64,000 nucleotides of DNA from Telopea speciosissima (Eukaryota > Streptophyta > Magnoliopsida > Proteales > Proteaceae), in contig NC_057916.1 in the NCBI RefSeq assembly GCF_018873765.1, positions 25,467,001 to 25,531,000 of the forward strand, written 5' to 3'. This document shows positions 10,819-27,800 of the stretch, one piece after another. Every line of letters starts with the position of its first letter. The stretch's first letter is position 1. Position numbers and translations under genes: made by a program. Below the pieces are notes generated by a model that worked only from the letters and a program-made list of their open reading frames with translations, did no database searches and was not told the origin of the DNA.

Positions 10819-12532
10819 TCCAGCAAAATCGTCATCAGCTGGGATTCTTTTGGCATGGAATGGTCACTTCTCCCTGTCTCAAGAAAGATTTGCAGAGTAT
10901 GGTTCGATGGTAGAGTAGTTTAACAGTGGGAAGTGGAACTATTAAACTAGCGGGCAGTCTTGAATTTTCTATATGCCATTTGGATCTCTTTCTGAACCTT
11001 TTTTATTCGTATTTTCCTTTGTCATTATTAGATGAGTTCTTATGCAAATATGCGATTCATGAAGAGCATCGATGCACTGAACAGAGTGTAAGCAATGACG
11101 CAATGCGATTTAATTTTCTAATATTCCACCCACATTGAAAAAGGTGTAGTTTAGAACAACCATTCCTTGTAGTGAGGTGCCTCTGAAAGTGATGGCTTTT
11201 TATTTTTTGGGGGGTTGGGGGCGGGGGTAGGTACTCAGAGCAGATGGATCTAAATGGTTGAGTAAAATCTAACATGTGCAGATACACAACAGGTGGGAAC
11301 AGCTGGGATCTGTTGTTTATGCGGGACCTTCCCGTGTAAAGATGTCTAGGCAAGAATATAATACTGCCGGCCGAATCAAGTCACTCCGCCACATGGGGGT
11401 GTTTGAAGGCTTCCGTTGAACATAGTCATGTCACCTCAGATGATTTTCTCATAGTTTATCTTGAATGGGGTTTAATTCCCAAACCAGCTTTAATATGGTC
11501 AATTCGTTACTTTATTCATCCGTGTCAACATCCTCATCTCCGCTATGCTTATTTGACCTATATGACATATCTTAATTGCCCAACAATTTGAATCATACAT
11601 CATAACTGGATTTACTATTGTCTCGTAAAATTTCCTTTAAACTTTAAGGAATCCGTTAAGTGCATAACATTTCGGATGCATCTCTCCACTTTATCCAATT
11701 GAACGGGAAGTATTGAAAAAATAAAGGTGGAAGATGTGGAGGCATACAATAGCAATGGGCCACCGAATATGATAAGTGGTAAATCTATTGTGTTTTTAAT
11801 ATATCTAATAGTTAAATTGCCAAATTATCAGTCATGGGGAAGGTGGAAGATGTGGTGTAAAGGTCCCAACCAAATCAATGATGAAGAAAAGTCTGTTAAT
11901 ATATTGATTAGGCTTGTAGCAATTGCTGTTAAAGTTGACTTTTCATCTCTAGTTGAAGTCATGGAGGGGGATTGGGAGTTTACAGAGAGAAACCTCAATT
12001 GCTGAGTGTGGTGGAATGTTATGACCTAAAATAACTTGTGGGGCCTAGCATGATACATATGGCCTACAAATTGTGAAGTGTAAACTTGCAGAAAAGATCA
12101 CCTGAAAAGAACTACTTTGTTCCTAAATTGAGTTGCTTGATGGGTGTGAAAGTATTGTGGTATATTGTAGTCCTATTGATCAATTGAGTTAAATTTTACT
12201 TGTTCCAACAAGTTTAGGGCTTTTGAGATATTGGACCTGATTAACAGTGAATTGGTTGAAAGAAATCCTCATAGCCACAGGGTGAGATACTTGGTTCAAA
12301 ATCAACCACCGGATATCAGCTGTGGCATACCTCGAAAACCTGACTCTAATGGTTACAACAGTAGTACCATGACAGGATCCACCCCACCCCACCCCACCCT
12401 CCCAACCCTCCCAAAAAAGGGCTTGATTTCTCTATATGTGCAAGCTCTTGAAATGCTCCATGTGGCAGTATAGTTTGTGCTCAAATTGTTAGGCAAGTTA
12501 TTGAAGTGTTCACCCGCATCTAACCCCACTTT

Positions 12533-12563
<31 letters not shown>

Positions 12564-14579
12564 TGGTGAAGAACCCCACTTATACGTTGAAGGTTCGAAA
12601 TCCCCTCATTGTTTCCTTGACACCCATCCGATCATGGTTATTGGTGAAGGAATTCGTTTTCCACCGTGGCTCAAGGAAAATTAGGTCTCAAAAAAAAAAA
12701 ATTACACAATTGATCCAAGTCATGAACATTTTAAGGGAAAATCTAAGTTGTGTTTGGACTTGGGCTTTGGGGATGAAGACCTAGTCGTGCTCGAGGGAAT
12801 CAGTGTTGGAGTGAGAAACAAGAAACGAAGAGGCAGGAGTGGGGGATGAGTACCACGGTGTCGTCGAGCCACTGGTTGTTGTTGAAGGCGTGGTGGCTGC
12901 ACGAACCCATGAGGGCACAACCTTGGAGTGCCCAGTAGATGGGCCATGCTTACTGTTGCCTGCATGGGTTTGGAGAAAGATATTGTCACCTCCCATAAGG
13001 GATTTAATCGTACTCATCGCCAGTAGCAGTACTAGTATCGGGTTTCAAGTTCTTAATGTTCATGCCTTTACTAATCTTGTGACCATGCTCGCCACCTGGT
13101 GGATGCGTTGGTCAGTGAAAAATGCATTTTGACCAGATGAGTATCCAAACAAATTTATCATTCTTCACTACAAAGAGTTCTACATTCTAAGAATCGGGTT
13201 GCAGTCCCATTCTAGAGAATCCATGCCAAACAAAACCCAAATTGCATTAAGACTTGGTGACAAAAGGATAGCAACTTATAATATTTTACCCTTGGAGCAC
13301 ACTGTATTGTTAGTTTTTTATAGGTAATGTTGTATTATTATTTCTAAAAGTACCTTTTTGAATCAAAGTTTCAAAATGTGTTTTTTTTTCATTCCCTTCT
13401 TTTTATCTTCCCTCCATTTTTTTTGTTTGAATTTGTTGTGCACTCTTGTGTGCAAGAGGCAATATGGAGCTCAAGAACAGTCCCACATTGGTTGTGGGAA
13501 AGCAACTTGAGTGGTATATATATATGGTTGGTTTATTAAGGTGTGAGCCTTTTGAAGAGGTAGTCACCCTTCTCTTTAGTGTGTGGGGGGTCCTTGCATA
13601 TGAGTTTTAATTTTCATTTTAAAACTCGATTTGGTTTACCTATGATTCATCTATACTGTTGAACCGTACATGTTTATTCGTATATGATATACACGTATAC
13701 AAATAGTACACCCCCTCCCTGTACGTGAAGGAAATACATACTGTCACACCTCCCTTGCAAGAGTTGCTCCCTGTACATAGGTCACCTGTATTCGTATGGG
13801 TATATCCCTTCATGAAAGGATACTCCAACATTACAAATACCATGTCTTGCCTGTCATTTTACACACAACAGAAACAAATTGTCTCTACAATAGTCCGTTC
13901 CAGAGACCAATCTCTTACTGTATTTTCTTTTAATTAATTGAAGGATAGTATAGTCGTTTGGTATCCTCAGTACTCATATAAGGTTCTGCAACCTATACGT
14001 TTAGGAATTGTTTCATCTTGGAGGGCTGGGTGCAAGATCAACCCTGTTGCAAAAGTGGGGGCATCTAAAATCTTAAGGAGAGTATCTGTCAAATACGACT
14101 CAACTCAATTTGTTCATGCCTATTCCTTTCTGATTCGTTTCTCTCTGCAATTGTTGTGCAGTTACAGATATTTAACTATCACTGTATATTATATTAATTA
14201 GTCTTACATCTCTGCCTTATATAACAGGTAAAGACTGAATTATTAGTTCGATAAAAGTAAAGAGGGGCAAATTTATGTAAGGTGGTACGTTTCTTGGTCT
14301 ACAGAATCTCTAAACTTACATAAATTGAGATGTATCTTTTTGTGCCATTGATGAATAAAATTGAGAAGCAAAATAAAAACCGAACCAACAGCAATCTTGT
14401 GCACAGGGGTAATACCCCTTCTTATCGTTTCAAAGCCAAGGGTTTTCTAAATCCCTCAAGAACCACTTCTCCACAAGAATGGACCGAGTAATGCTAGAAG
14501 GCTTTTCAAATAGACTATTGCTTCAGAAATCCAAACGAATCAGACTTAAAAAAATCGATCAATTTCTAAGGTTGAACAG

Positions 14580-14700
14580 GCTTTTGGATGATTCCGTATC
14601 AAATCAGAATCGATCAAAGGCCAATCCCATTACAGAAGCTGATTTTGGATGATTCCTTACCAAATCAGAATCGATCGAAGGCCAATCCCATTACCAATTC
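14580..14700 (+). repeat. Two tandem copies of a ~60-bp unit
   Basis: The unit starting TTTTGGATGATTCC and containing AAATCAGAATCGATC and GGCCAATCCCATTA occurs twice in direct tandem with few differences. Downstream TCGAACCTTGAC resembles a hAT end (CAAGGTTCGA), so this may be the inside of an eroded hAT MITE. Confidence 0.7.
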
Positions 14701-15012
14701 CACTTCCTCGAACCTTGACATAAACAGCAGAACCATTTTATTCAGTTAATTTTACACATGTTGACCTCCATGTGAAATGGTTGTGAAGTGTAACAAAGGG
14801 AATTACTTATATCATGACTTTTCACATAGACGTCCAATTTTTACTTGGAATTAAATTTTCTACCCTTATGAAAGGAATCTTCTTCCAACAGGTGCACTTG
14901 TCATTATTAACTTTCATATCCAATCACATTGAATTGATGACAAACGTTCCTAGAGACGCCAAATGGGTTAACAAAATCTTCCATATCCTCACATAAATGC
15001 CACAGATTCCTG

Positions 15013-15146
15013 GATTGAGATCCTCTCCAGCGCATATCGTCCGGCTGGGGAGCCCTCGATCCACATGCCACTACACCGGGATGTGTGCGGTGGTGTGGAT
15101 CGAAGCCCCCCAGCCGCTGGATGTACGCTGGAGAGGATCTCGATCC
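15013..15146. mobile_element. Foldback MITE, Mutator-type, 134 bp
   Basis: Long inverted arms (GAGATCCTCTCCAGCG at both ends) pair over nearly the whole element. A perfect 10-bp direct repeat CAGATTCCTG flanks it (15003-15012 and 15147-15156), consistent with the 9-10 bp duplications made by Mutator-like transposases. It lies about 290 bp beyond the RPS14 stop codon. Confidence 0.85.
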
Positions 15147-15435
15147 CAGATTCCTGCCATGTAAGTTAGTCAGGTAATAAAAGAAAATGAAATCAGGAAC
15201 CCAATCTGCCTTATGCATGCATCTGAAATGGTATCCATCCTACCATACCAAGTTACCAACAAAATATTAGCCGGAGTAATACTTCACTTTTATAGGAGAA
15301 AAATAATTTCACATAACCGAGAATTGTCAAAACTACAAAATTGTTCACTGATAACTAAAAACAAACTACTGTCTCAGATACGAGAAACACCACCACTTGC
15401 TCCACCACCACAATGATTTGGATAAAATAAATGGC

Positions 15436-19309
<3,874 letters not shown>

Positions 19310-19450
19310 AGCTTCGAACAGATAGATTGCCGCGAGGGTTAGAGATTGGTGCGCTTCTCTTCTTTCCGCAACCCTACAATGAACGAGGAGTGAAAATGGC
19401 GCATCTCAGTAGCATTTTATACCAGGTATGATTTTAGGGTTTTAGATGGA
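19310..19450 (-). promoter_or_regulatory. RPS14 5' UTR and telo-box promoter
   Basis: On the minus strand the sequence just upstream of ATG contains CTCTAACCCTCG and TGTAGGGTTGCGG, and about 125 bases upstream TCTAAAACCCTAAAAT (19430-19445). AAACCCTAA-type telo boxes are the standard co-regulatory element of plant ribosomal-protein and translation genes and work near the transcription start. The exact start site cannot be placed. Confidence 0.6.
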
Positions 19451-19671
19451 TAAAAGCTTAAATGATAGAATACCCCTCGTCTTTGAAGAAAATGCCAAAG
19501 AAACCCTCAAAGCCCGAGTAAAAGCTCTAAACCCGCCCTACCCTTTTCTTTTTTTTTTCTTTTTTTTTGGGTAAATCCTACCCTTTTCCTTTCATGGGTT
19601 AATTTTAAAAAAAAGCATAAAAACAATGCTGTCGGGTCGCACGGGGCCTGTGCCCAACACATGACTGGAAG

Positions 19672-19917
19672 TAGGGATGTAAATGGATCGGATTCGGCTT
19701 GAATAGTGCTATATCCGCATCCGCATCCGATTAGTTTTCGAACGAATTCGGATAGTGCTAAATGGATACGGATCGGATATTTTATCCGTTTACATGTAAA
19801 TATAGTTTTTCGGATAGCTATAGCCTATTCGTATCTGTATTCATTTAGTTTTCGGACGGATTCGGATAGTGCTAAACAGATACGGAAACGGATTTCGGCT
19901 ATTCATTTACATCCCTA
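19672..19917. mobile_element. 246-bp hAT-type MITE upstream of RPS14
   Basis: The ends are inverted copies of TAGGGATGTAAATG, flanked by a perfect 8-bp duplication ACTGGAAG (19664-19671 and 19918-19925). Inside, the motif GGATTCGGATAGTGCTAAA is repeated in direct orientation. It lies about 360 bp upstream of the RPS14 start codon. Confidence 0.9.
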
Positions 19918-21176
19918 ACTGGAAGGGGCAAATATTCAGTCTGATTCTAGTTTGGTTTATATTTTGCAAAGATGCAAATCAAAATCGAATTGAATAGGGG
20001 AATCGTTTTGCATCAGCTCAGTTTTACTGGTTTTTATTCGATTTTTATTATCCGGTTTACATGTAGTGTAATGCCAAATTTGGAAAATGGTTACAATTTC
20101 AATTTGTAATGTGTTTACTTCTGGTATACAGTCGGTTTACATGTGATCTATGAGTTCATAGATTAAGTGATTAAAGGGGGGGACCCTCTAATGATAGAGG
20201 AACCTAGAGGCAAGTGCAAGTCTGAAGTGTGTGCGTATGGTGTGTGGTGTGTATATCCACCATTCCATGGTCCTAAAAGTCAATTAACCTTTTAGGATTG
20301 ATGTGTGGTGTGTGTGATTATAATTTCATTAAAAAAAATGTAAGTCTAAGGTTCACCCAATTTGAACCCTTTTAATCATTTCTTGATCATAGCCATCGGA
20401 TTAACATTTCAACCAAAAAAAAAAAAGCCATAGGATTAATATCTTCATCCATATACATTATATAAATTAGAATTCAGAAGTGATGTCTTTTCATAAGCTC
20501 TTAGGCTTGTGAGTGTTCGGGAGTCCTCGACCCATCAAACTCGAAGGCTGGCTCAGGTTTTTGTACACAAACTATTCTCATACCACCCTTTAAGGGCGCA
20601 CGAATGGAATCCACTCGCTCTCTTGGATTCCATCTTTGCACCATTAAGCGTATGATAATGGTTCTCATACGAGAATTTGAGTTTGACAATCAAACTCATA
20701 GAAGACGAGAAAGATTGTCTGAGAGAGCAGGAAAATGATTCGATGAAAAAACGAGATTCAACAAAACAAAGAAGAAGATCGTTTTTTTTTTTTTATGTGT
20801 ATTATGCGTATAATACTTATTCATATAAATTGCTAATTTTCTACATCTATGGAAAATTTTCTAAAAAAATGATATATTCGGATACACATATTATACAAAT
20901 ATAATTAGCGAACTATGGGTCTAATTTTTTTTTCTTGTTTTTTTTTAAACTACGGGTCTAATTGGTTACACCCCTACATAAAAACTATTGCGGGAAGGCA
21001 TACAATACATTAACTGCATGGTAACCCATCCTCCATTCTACGAAAAAAGAAAAAAAAAAAACCCATCCTCCAACCTATATAAACAGCAATCTAGTGAATC
21101 TAGTTCTAGAGTCATGATAAAATTAAAGGTTAAGGAGGGAAATGAATCACTATGAACCACAACCCTTCCAAACATA

Positions 21177-21535
21177 TAAGCCCAGTTTGTTAGAGGGGAC
21201 TTAGGTGAGGTGGAAGAATTGGGGTGGAAATTGTTTATGTGATAGTTCAAAATCCCACCTCAATCTTGATTATTTAATTTGGGTCGGTGAACTTACAAAA
21301 GTTTAGGGAACGTCATTAATTATTTTGTCTGCTGATATGGCACTTCAAAATCTCACCTCTTTGTCATCTGAAGTCCCACTAAATTGGTGGTATTTGGTAG
21401 GATTTTGATTCATGTTCATGGGAAAAGTAAAATTATACCTCCAACATTTCCACCTCCAACAAAATCCTACAAACATGTGGGTTCCATTTTCCCAACAATT
21501 CCACCACACCTTCCCCTATAAACAAACGGGGTTTA
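21177..21535. mobile_element. TIR element / MITE, ~360 bp
   Basis: The two ends are imperfect inverted repeats over about 45 bp: TAAGCCCAGTTTGTTAG on the left and TAAACCCCGTTTGTTTA on the reverse of the right, continuing with AGGGGA and GTGGTGGAA. Flanking TA dinucleotides (21175-21176 and 21536-21537) are the likely target duplication. The superfamily is uncertain. Confidence 0.65.
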
Positions 21536-21963
21536 TAGTCTCTTCAAAACACCATTTTTTTTTTCCAAAACACATAGCAAGTCATTTCTATAATTTTAAG
21601 GAATAGGATGAGTCGGTGAGGGTTCCCCACTGCCACTAGATTAGGGAGTGCGGGCAGAGTATCATTTATAGGGACCCACATGGTCAGATATGGGAGAGAG
21701 AAAAAATAATAAATAAATAACTCATTGTGAGAGGCCATATGGTACATTTTGGCTGCAAGAAAAAAAATTTGCCTAGAAAATAAGAATATAACCATGGCTT
21801 AACCACAATCCATGTTATAAAATTTGAACATTAATTATTTCAGGAAATGACTTACAAAAAATAATTTGAAATTTTGAACATTAATTATTGAAGGTGTAAT
21901 TATAAAATATTAAATAAAAGGAAGTAGTTTTTTGTACAGAGAGCTTTTTCTCTTAAATAAAAT

Positions 21964-21981
21964 AAAAAAAAAAAACAAAAA
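21964..21981 (-). terminator. Pol III terminator of tRNA-Leu
   Basis: On the minus strand, directly after the tRNA 3' end, comes TTTTTG followed by a run of twelve T. T runs of four or more terminate RNA polymerase III. Confidence 0.85.
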
Positions 21982-21986
21982 CGATA

Positions 21987-22066
<80 letters not shown>
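21987..22066 (-). tRNA. tRNA-Leu (anticodon UAG)
   Basis: The minus strand reads GACAGTTTGGCCGAGTGGTC at the 5' end. It has a leucine-type D arm, an anticodon stem CCAGA/TCTGG with loop TTTAGGC (anticodon TAG, reading CUA), a long variable arm as expected for tRNA-Leu, and a T arm GTGGGTTCAAATCCCAC. The acceptor strands GACAGTT and AGCTGTC pair with one G-T. The discriminator is A, no CCA is encoded, and there is no intron. Length is 80 nt. It looks functional and lies alone between RPS14 and ORANGE-LIKE. Confidence 0.97.
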
Positions 22067-22068
<2 letters not shown>

Positions 22069-24604
22069 AGCGACACTAACTTGGTGTTTAGTATTTGACT
22101 AAAAATAAAATTTGTACTTAATTAAACGTAGCAACAAAACCATTTTAACCCCACCGATCTCAACTCTCATCTACTCATTTTGCAGTGTGTTATCTCCTTT
22201 ACTCTAAGCTCTAAATCCAATTTTACCATGTGTAAGAATAATGCTAATGTGTTCAAATACACACTACATGGCAGATTGGCAGTGGGGACTTGGTGTATTA
22301 AGTCCATTGCATCTTCATCGATCAATTATCAAAATTTTGGACTATTTTCAGAGTAAAAGATTTGTACAAGGATAGTTTAATTTTAAAATTGCATGTGGAC
22401 ACCCCTCATAAGATTAAGATTACTGTGATACCATCTCTATAAAATATCTCATATATCCCTTATTTTTAATGTTTTTCCATAATACCCCTCCTTCAAGACA
22501 TGAAACTGCACACTAGTCGTGTATGCATGGTGTGCCATACAGTTCTGAGAACTAGAAGTCATAGAATTTGATAGGTAGACTATGAAGAAGGCCCCAAATC
22601 TATGAGACAATTAAGTCATTAACCTATCAATCCATCATATGACTAAAAAGAAAGAGATCTTAGTTCCTCCTTCGAAAAAGCTATACTATTGGTGTATCCA
22701 CTCCAAATTCACTCCTCTTTTACTTCATCTGGTTAACTCGCAATCAAGTCTTGTTTTTCAGGCCATAAGCCTAGTCCTTCTGTGACTATCGCCAACATAA
22801 AAAAATGAACATCTGAAATAAGGATCTTGGAACCTCGGTCTATCAAGAACCTTCATCCATATAGTCTCTCACCCTCTTTGTTTTTATGGTCCTCCCCTTC
22901 TTGGTTCAAAGTCACTGCACATGAACACCCTCTATTAGTATTTACCAAAAAGAAATCATCCTCTATTAGTTATCTATGACATATCTAATCACTTGACAAG
23001 AATTATATCCTCATTTGCTTTAATCACACTATAATTTAGGGTTTTATGGTTTTCGGTGAAACAGGATGTAAACAAGAGGTGACATTACGAAACTTTCAAC
23101 AAAGAATTGTTCGAGGCAATGGAAATGGGATTCGTAGAGCTCGACTTATGGACCATTATTGGAGATTTAGCGAGGGGGTTTGACGATCACTAGTGCTTAG
23201 TGTGGCTATGGGAGTATTTTTGTACTGTTTTAGCAGTTTAAAAACTTTGGCAATCCTTATTGTCTGTAACTTTTTACAGGGAAAATGGTTTCTGTGCCCC
23301 CATGAAATGCAAAATAATTGCCTTGCCCCCATGAAATTCGAAATGATCACCCCACTTGGTGCTTCCACGTGCACTGAGGCCACGCTCCCTCATAGAAAAC
23401 ACTTCCCCCCTTTTTATATTAAACAACAACACTTACATGTAGTATACAATCTAAGAACTTCAGCTTGTAATTCACATGGTAGAGGTCTTGTGAGTTGTGA
23501 CTATGGACACTGTTTGTCGTAATTATTCTGTTTAATATGATTAAAATTAAATTGACTAATCCCATCTCACTGGATGCTCTTTTATTTGTTTCTCTAGAGA
23601 AGCAAATAGTGTCGTTGACTCTCTCTCTAGCCAAGAAGACCTTGTCTAGAACAAATAAGACAGGTTGGTTTATCTCCTCTCCTTAGCTTATGCATCTTTG
23701 TAATCAAGATGTCTAGTGCTCCTTTTGCCCGATTTTACAATAATATTCCCCTTTACCACTCAACAAAAAAAAAAAAAAAAAAAAAAAAAACTTCCCTTAT
23801 TTTGGGAATAAGAAGTGTGTTTATATATGCATGCCCAACCCCTTACCATCCCACAGCCCACATGCTTACACCTTCCCCCACAAGGTGGAAGTGGAATTCA
23901 CTTCCAAAACATAGCTGGCACCTTCCGAAAATTCGCTCCATTTACATCCCTAGTTCTTTAGAATATATTCCGAAGAGACCATCGGGGCTAGGCAATTGGG
24001 TTGCTTGGATCTGCCTAAATAATCCAACAAACATGACAATTGAGCTTTTCTGGTTAAAAAAAAATATTTTTTAATCATTACCCCATGTGACACCATGTGA
24101 TAATATATCAAACTCTAAATCATTTCATATTTGGTTATTAAATTTCACTTTACTTTGCATCCATTTCCCTTTGGTTTAAAATGTAAAATAAATATTACAT
24201 GTAAAATATATTTTTACTAAATATGATAAGAAATTTAAGTAATTTATACACTCACATGGGGTAATGATTACAAATGTTTCTTTTTAAGATTTGAAAAATT
24301 TTCCTTCCCTTCCCTTTAATTCCCCTTGCAACCAAACAGAGCCTCAAATTTGCTTACAGGAATCCTGTGAAGAATAACGAACCTTGAACACATCCGGAGT
24401 TGCTGTGTTATGGTTCTATCATGACCTGTGTAGCAGTTTGCTCATCGAGAATCCAATCAAAAACTAGGAATAGCCTCCTTCCTGATTAAGATCAAGAAAG
24501 GAGACACCGAAAACAATACAATACAATTAAGGCATTTAGCAACCAGATCAAGTTTCCCACAACCTGCCTGCTCAAGATGATTCACACAGTTGCAACCTAA
24601 CTAT
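22067..24604. other. Intergenic, no gene recognised
   Basis: AT-rich DNA with an A run at about 23766-23790. A perfect 19-bp inverted repeat (TAATCATTACCCCATGTGA at 24073-24091, its complement at 24253-24271) lies inside a MITE-like patch. That patch ends near 24350 with GGCTCTGTTTGGTTGC on the reverse strand, a common end motif of plant hAT MITEs. No complete ends or duplication could be fixed. Confidence 0.5.
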
Positions 24605-24760
24605 TTAAGGATTATTATATATATATATTTATCTGATATCTAATTATATATATATAAAAACCCGTGGGAAAACAAGTCTAACTCTTTTAAGGATTATTAT
24701 ATATATATTTATCTGATATCTAATTATATATATATAAAAACCTGTGGGAAAACAAGTCTT
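24605..24760 (+). repeat. 82-bp tandem duplication beside ORANGE-LIKE 3' end
   Basis: The unit starting TTAAGGATTATTATATATA and ending GTGGGAAAACAAGTCT occurs twice in tandem (24605-24686 and 24687-24760). It contains ATATATA tracts and lies about 80 bp past the ORANGE-LIKE stop codon, next to a minus-strand AATAAA signal at 24773-24778. Confidence 0.9.
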
Positions 24761-24841
24761 TCCAAGTATATATTTATTGTTTAATTACAAAGAGAAACCA
24801 TGAGACTGAATGTCACGGAACATCAGCATCCAATTCCTTTA

Positions 24842-27800
24842 TCAATCAAATGGATCTATCCGAGGATCATGTTCGCTTGCCATAGCCATTCCAGTGCACA
24901 GGCATGTAGGGCACATCACCTAGAAATAAACATGAGGGACCAGTCAAATAGTATCAACACAACTAAAGAAAATATAATATCCCTACAGACGCCACATCAG
25001 TTGCAAAGAAACCCAGTCAGTGGTCCATGTAGGAATTTTATGGCCAAATCCCAGTTGACACAAAAAAACAAAAAAGCACTCCAAGGCACCCCTGTAGTAT
25101 AATGCCACAGAGCTGCTTTCCCATCCATAAAAATTCAGTTTTTGAGATACCAATATTTTAGCTGCCCATAGACTGCTAGGACTGGATTCTGGAATCATAC
25201 AGGAAACCGTGATAGCTTGAAGTGCAAGCACAAGAATGGCAACCTACTCCTCTATCACTAAGAAAAGAGGGGATCAAGGCTCCACTACCAACAGCATGGT
25301 TATCCAGCAATGGCTACCTATGAAGGATATCCTTGGTCTATAGTTTTCATACACTGCTGGACAAAACAAATGAAAGGGGTTCACATAAACAGCAAATACA
25401 ATCAATGTGTCATACAGCTGATTACATAATGAGTAATTTGCATTGCAGTACTCGATGTTTGGCGATTTGGCCTTGAGGTGCTTAGTTTCTCGATTTTGCA
25501 CCAGCATACCAAAACTAACTAGGGTAGGGCTAAGCCTTGCCCTCATTTGACTTTTAAAATAATTCTAAAATGTCATTTTACCCTTCTGTATCTCATTAAC
25601 TGGATGAAGGAAACTGGTCCAGATTTGTTTCCCCGACTCCAAAACCATTTAGGGAAAACTAATGATGCCCAAAGGACAGAACTGATATGCAAAAGGAATC
25701 AACTCCAAAGGCAAGAGGCATCCCAATTGAGAAAGACAAGCCCACTTTGCATTAAAAACATTAAAATGCTCTGTGGTATTGGAATCCCTTGGCATGTGAT
25801 AGAAATGGCAAACCCGCAGGGGACAAACTAAGACCCTTATATCATGGACAATTGGTTGAATTGCTATCAAGCATGATGAAATATCCTTCCAGAGAGCTTG
25901 AATCACAGTGCAAGATACATTGAACAGCTGAAGCACCATACTGAATAGCCGTCTTTAAGCCTCAAAGCTAATGCTCCTCCCTGTATTGGGGAAGACAGAA
26001 AGTGATGCTCTGTTCCCACAAACAGCAGGCTGCCCTTGTGCATTTACTCACCACCCCGAGAGCTCAATTGCATCGCTCTCACATTTCTTGAAAAGGCAGC
26101 ATCAGGGACCCTAATTGTACTTTAAATTGCGAGAGAATCCAAATATCGTCTTTCGCAGCCAGACTCTATGGAGGGAGCCTTTTTCAAATTTCTCTTCTTT
26201 TCCTTGGCCCAAGTCCTCTGGAGCTTGATCTTTATTGCAACTCCAATTAAAACCAAAAATATGTTCTTCATGAAACCGATAAGATCCATCTTGATCCATC
26301 TGATTTCTTTCCCATGCCTCCAATTTTTTCTTTCGCAGTGGTGAGCTCCACTGTTATGCTCACAATGACTATCCAAGAGAGATATACAGAACAGAGACGC
26401 AAGGAATTGGAGAGAGAGAGGAAGTAGAATTGAAGGTTCCATTGCACATCTTCCCCATCAACCAGCAGGCAGCAACAGAAAAACCACACGAGGGTGTGAG
26501 GGCGGATGGTTTTGAAGTGGTTGAATGCCATGGCCATGAAAAAGAAGATGAAGAAGGGACCGATTCGATTGATTTGGCAGTGCTTCTGTATTTATTAATG
26601 AGCATTTTTGTAAGAATCAACCTTGGGTTAGCCGATCTTGACGATGCTTAATGGGTTTGGGTATATCAGTGGCAATAGAGAAAACAAAAAAGGCACCTTG
26701 GATGCCAAATCGCCAAACTTTGCGTACCTGCAATGCAAATTACCCTAATTTTATCCTGTTTCGGAACTTCCTTCCCCATCTGACAGTATGTTACCTTAGT
26801 GCAGTTTTTGTGGGTAGGGCATAGGGGTGACCCATACCCTATAAGGATTCAACATCTTTATACATTTTTTTTTCCGCTTCAGAATGTGCGCCATGGGAAA
26901 ATATTAAGAGTAAATTACTCCCCCCTCCCCTCGATTATGCTCTAATGACAAACCCTCCCCTGGATTTTGGATAATGACTCTCCCCTCCCCTGCATTCCTT
27001 AGATTCTATCAACCGTACCCATTCCGTTAAAAAGGGCTGTTAAGTGTTATAAAAAGACTATATTACCCTCTGATCTCCTTCTTCCTCTTGCAACTCCGCC
27101 TGCAACTCTACCCCCAATCGGTTGATTCAAAAATAGAAAATATAAAATCACTTTTCATTATAAATTGATCATCCCTATCCATTTAAAAGGAATGCTACTG
27201 ATCCATAACTCATCGTCTCTCCTCTTCCTACTTTCAGAGATGTCCATTGAGGATTTTATGTTATCAGTCTCTGTTTCTTGTCAAATCTTTACTAATCTCA
27301 ACAAATCCTAGCTAATTCGAACAAACCCAGATTAGATTCTTTATAGGGCCTTCTTTTTTTTCTTATTTATTCCTCAATTGCAGATCACTCTGTAGTCTTT
27401 ATTGATGGAATTCTCTTTCATAGTGCAGCATAGAAGAATTCCAGAACCACAAGGTTAGGAATTAGAACCAGATTAGAGAAAGTTGATAGTCGGAACAAAT
27501 CTGGTTGGGGCTGAACCTGATCGATGCGGTCTAATTAACAGGGATAATAAGAGAGTAAGATTTGATTACAATACAGTGGCTGATTTGAGACATATTGAGG
27601 TTTCCTGTTGGGGTTAGGAAACTTGAAAACCCAGATGGAAAACAGAAATTGGTAGCAGTGATTTAAGGGCTCAAAACAATGAACTAATAATGGTATGACC
27701 TAGTGATTAAACAATAATATGTGCAATTAAAGCAATAACTGAAACAAGATTTAGAAAAGTCAGAATTGAAGAAGTAGCCTTGAAGTAGACTTGTGGAGTA

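Larger units (their letters stand above)
10819..15435. other. Convergent intergenic region CYP18-2 / RPS14
   Basis: The 3' untranslated regions of both genes must lie here. No coding gene was recognised. A GC-richer patch at about 12780-13130 has overlapping open frames on both strands but no family signature. A TA microsatellite is at about 12534-12562. Around 13482-13520 the TCCCACATTGGTTGTGGG palindrome and a nearby TATA run resemble the promoter part of a plant LTR, but no ends were found. Two better-defined repeats (14580-14700 and 15013-15146) are listed separately. Confidence 0.5.
19926..21986. other. Intergenic, no gene recognised
   Basis: AT-rich DNA between the RPS14 promoter and the tRNA gene. 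It holds GTGTGGTGTG repeats (about 20224-20320), a T run (20780-20793) and the MITE at 21177-21535. No coding signature was seen. Confidence 0.5.

Noticed and set aside
12720-13132. Open frames on both strands in a GC-richer patch
   Set aside because: Two minus and one plus frames overlap, none shows a recognisable family motif or splice context; kept only as part of the intergenic description.
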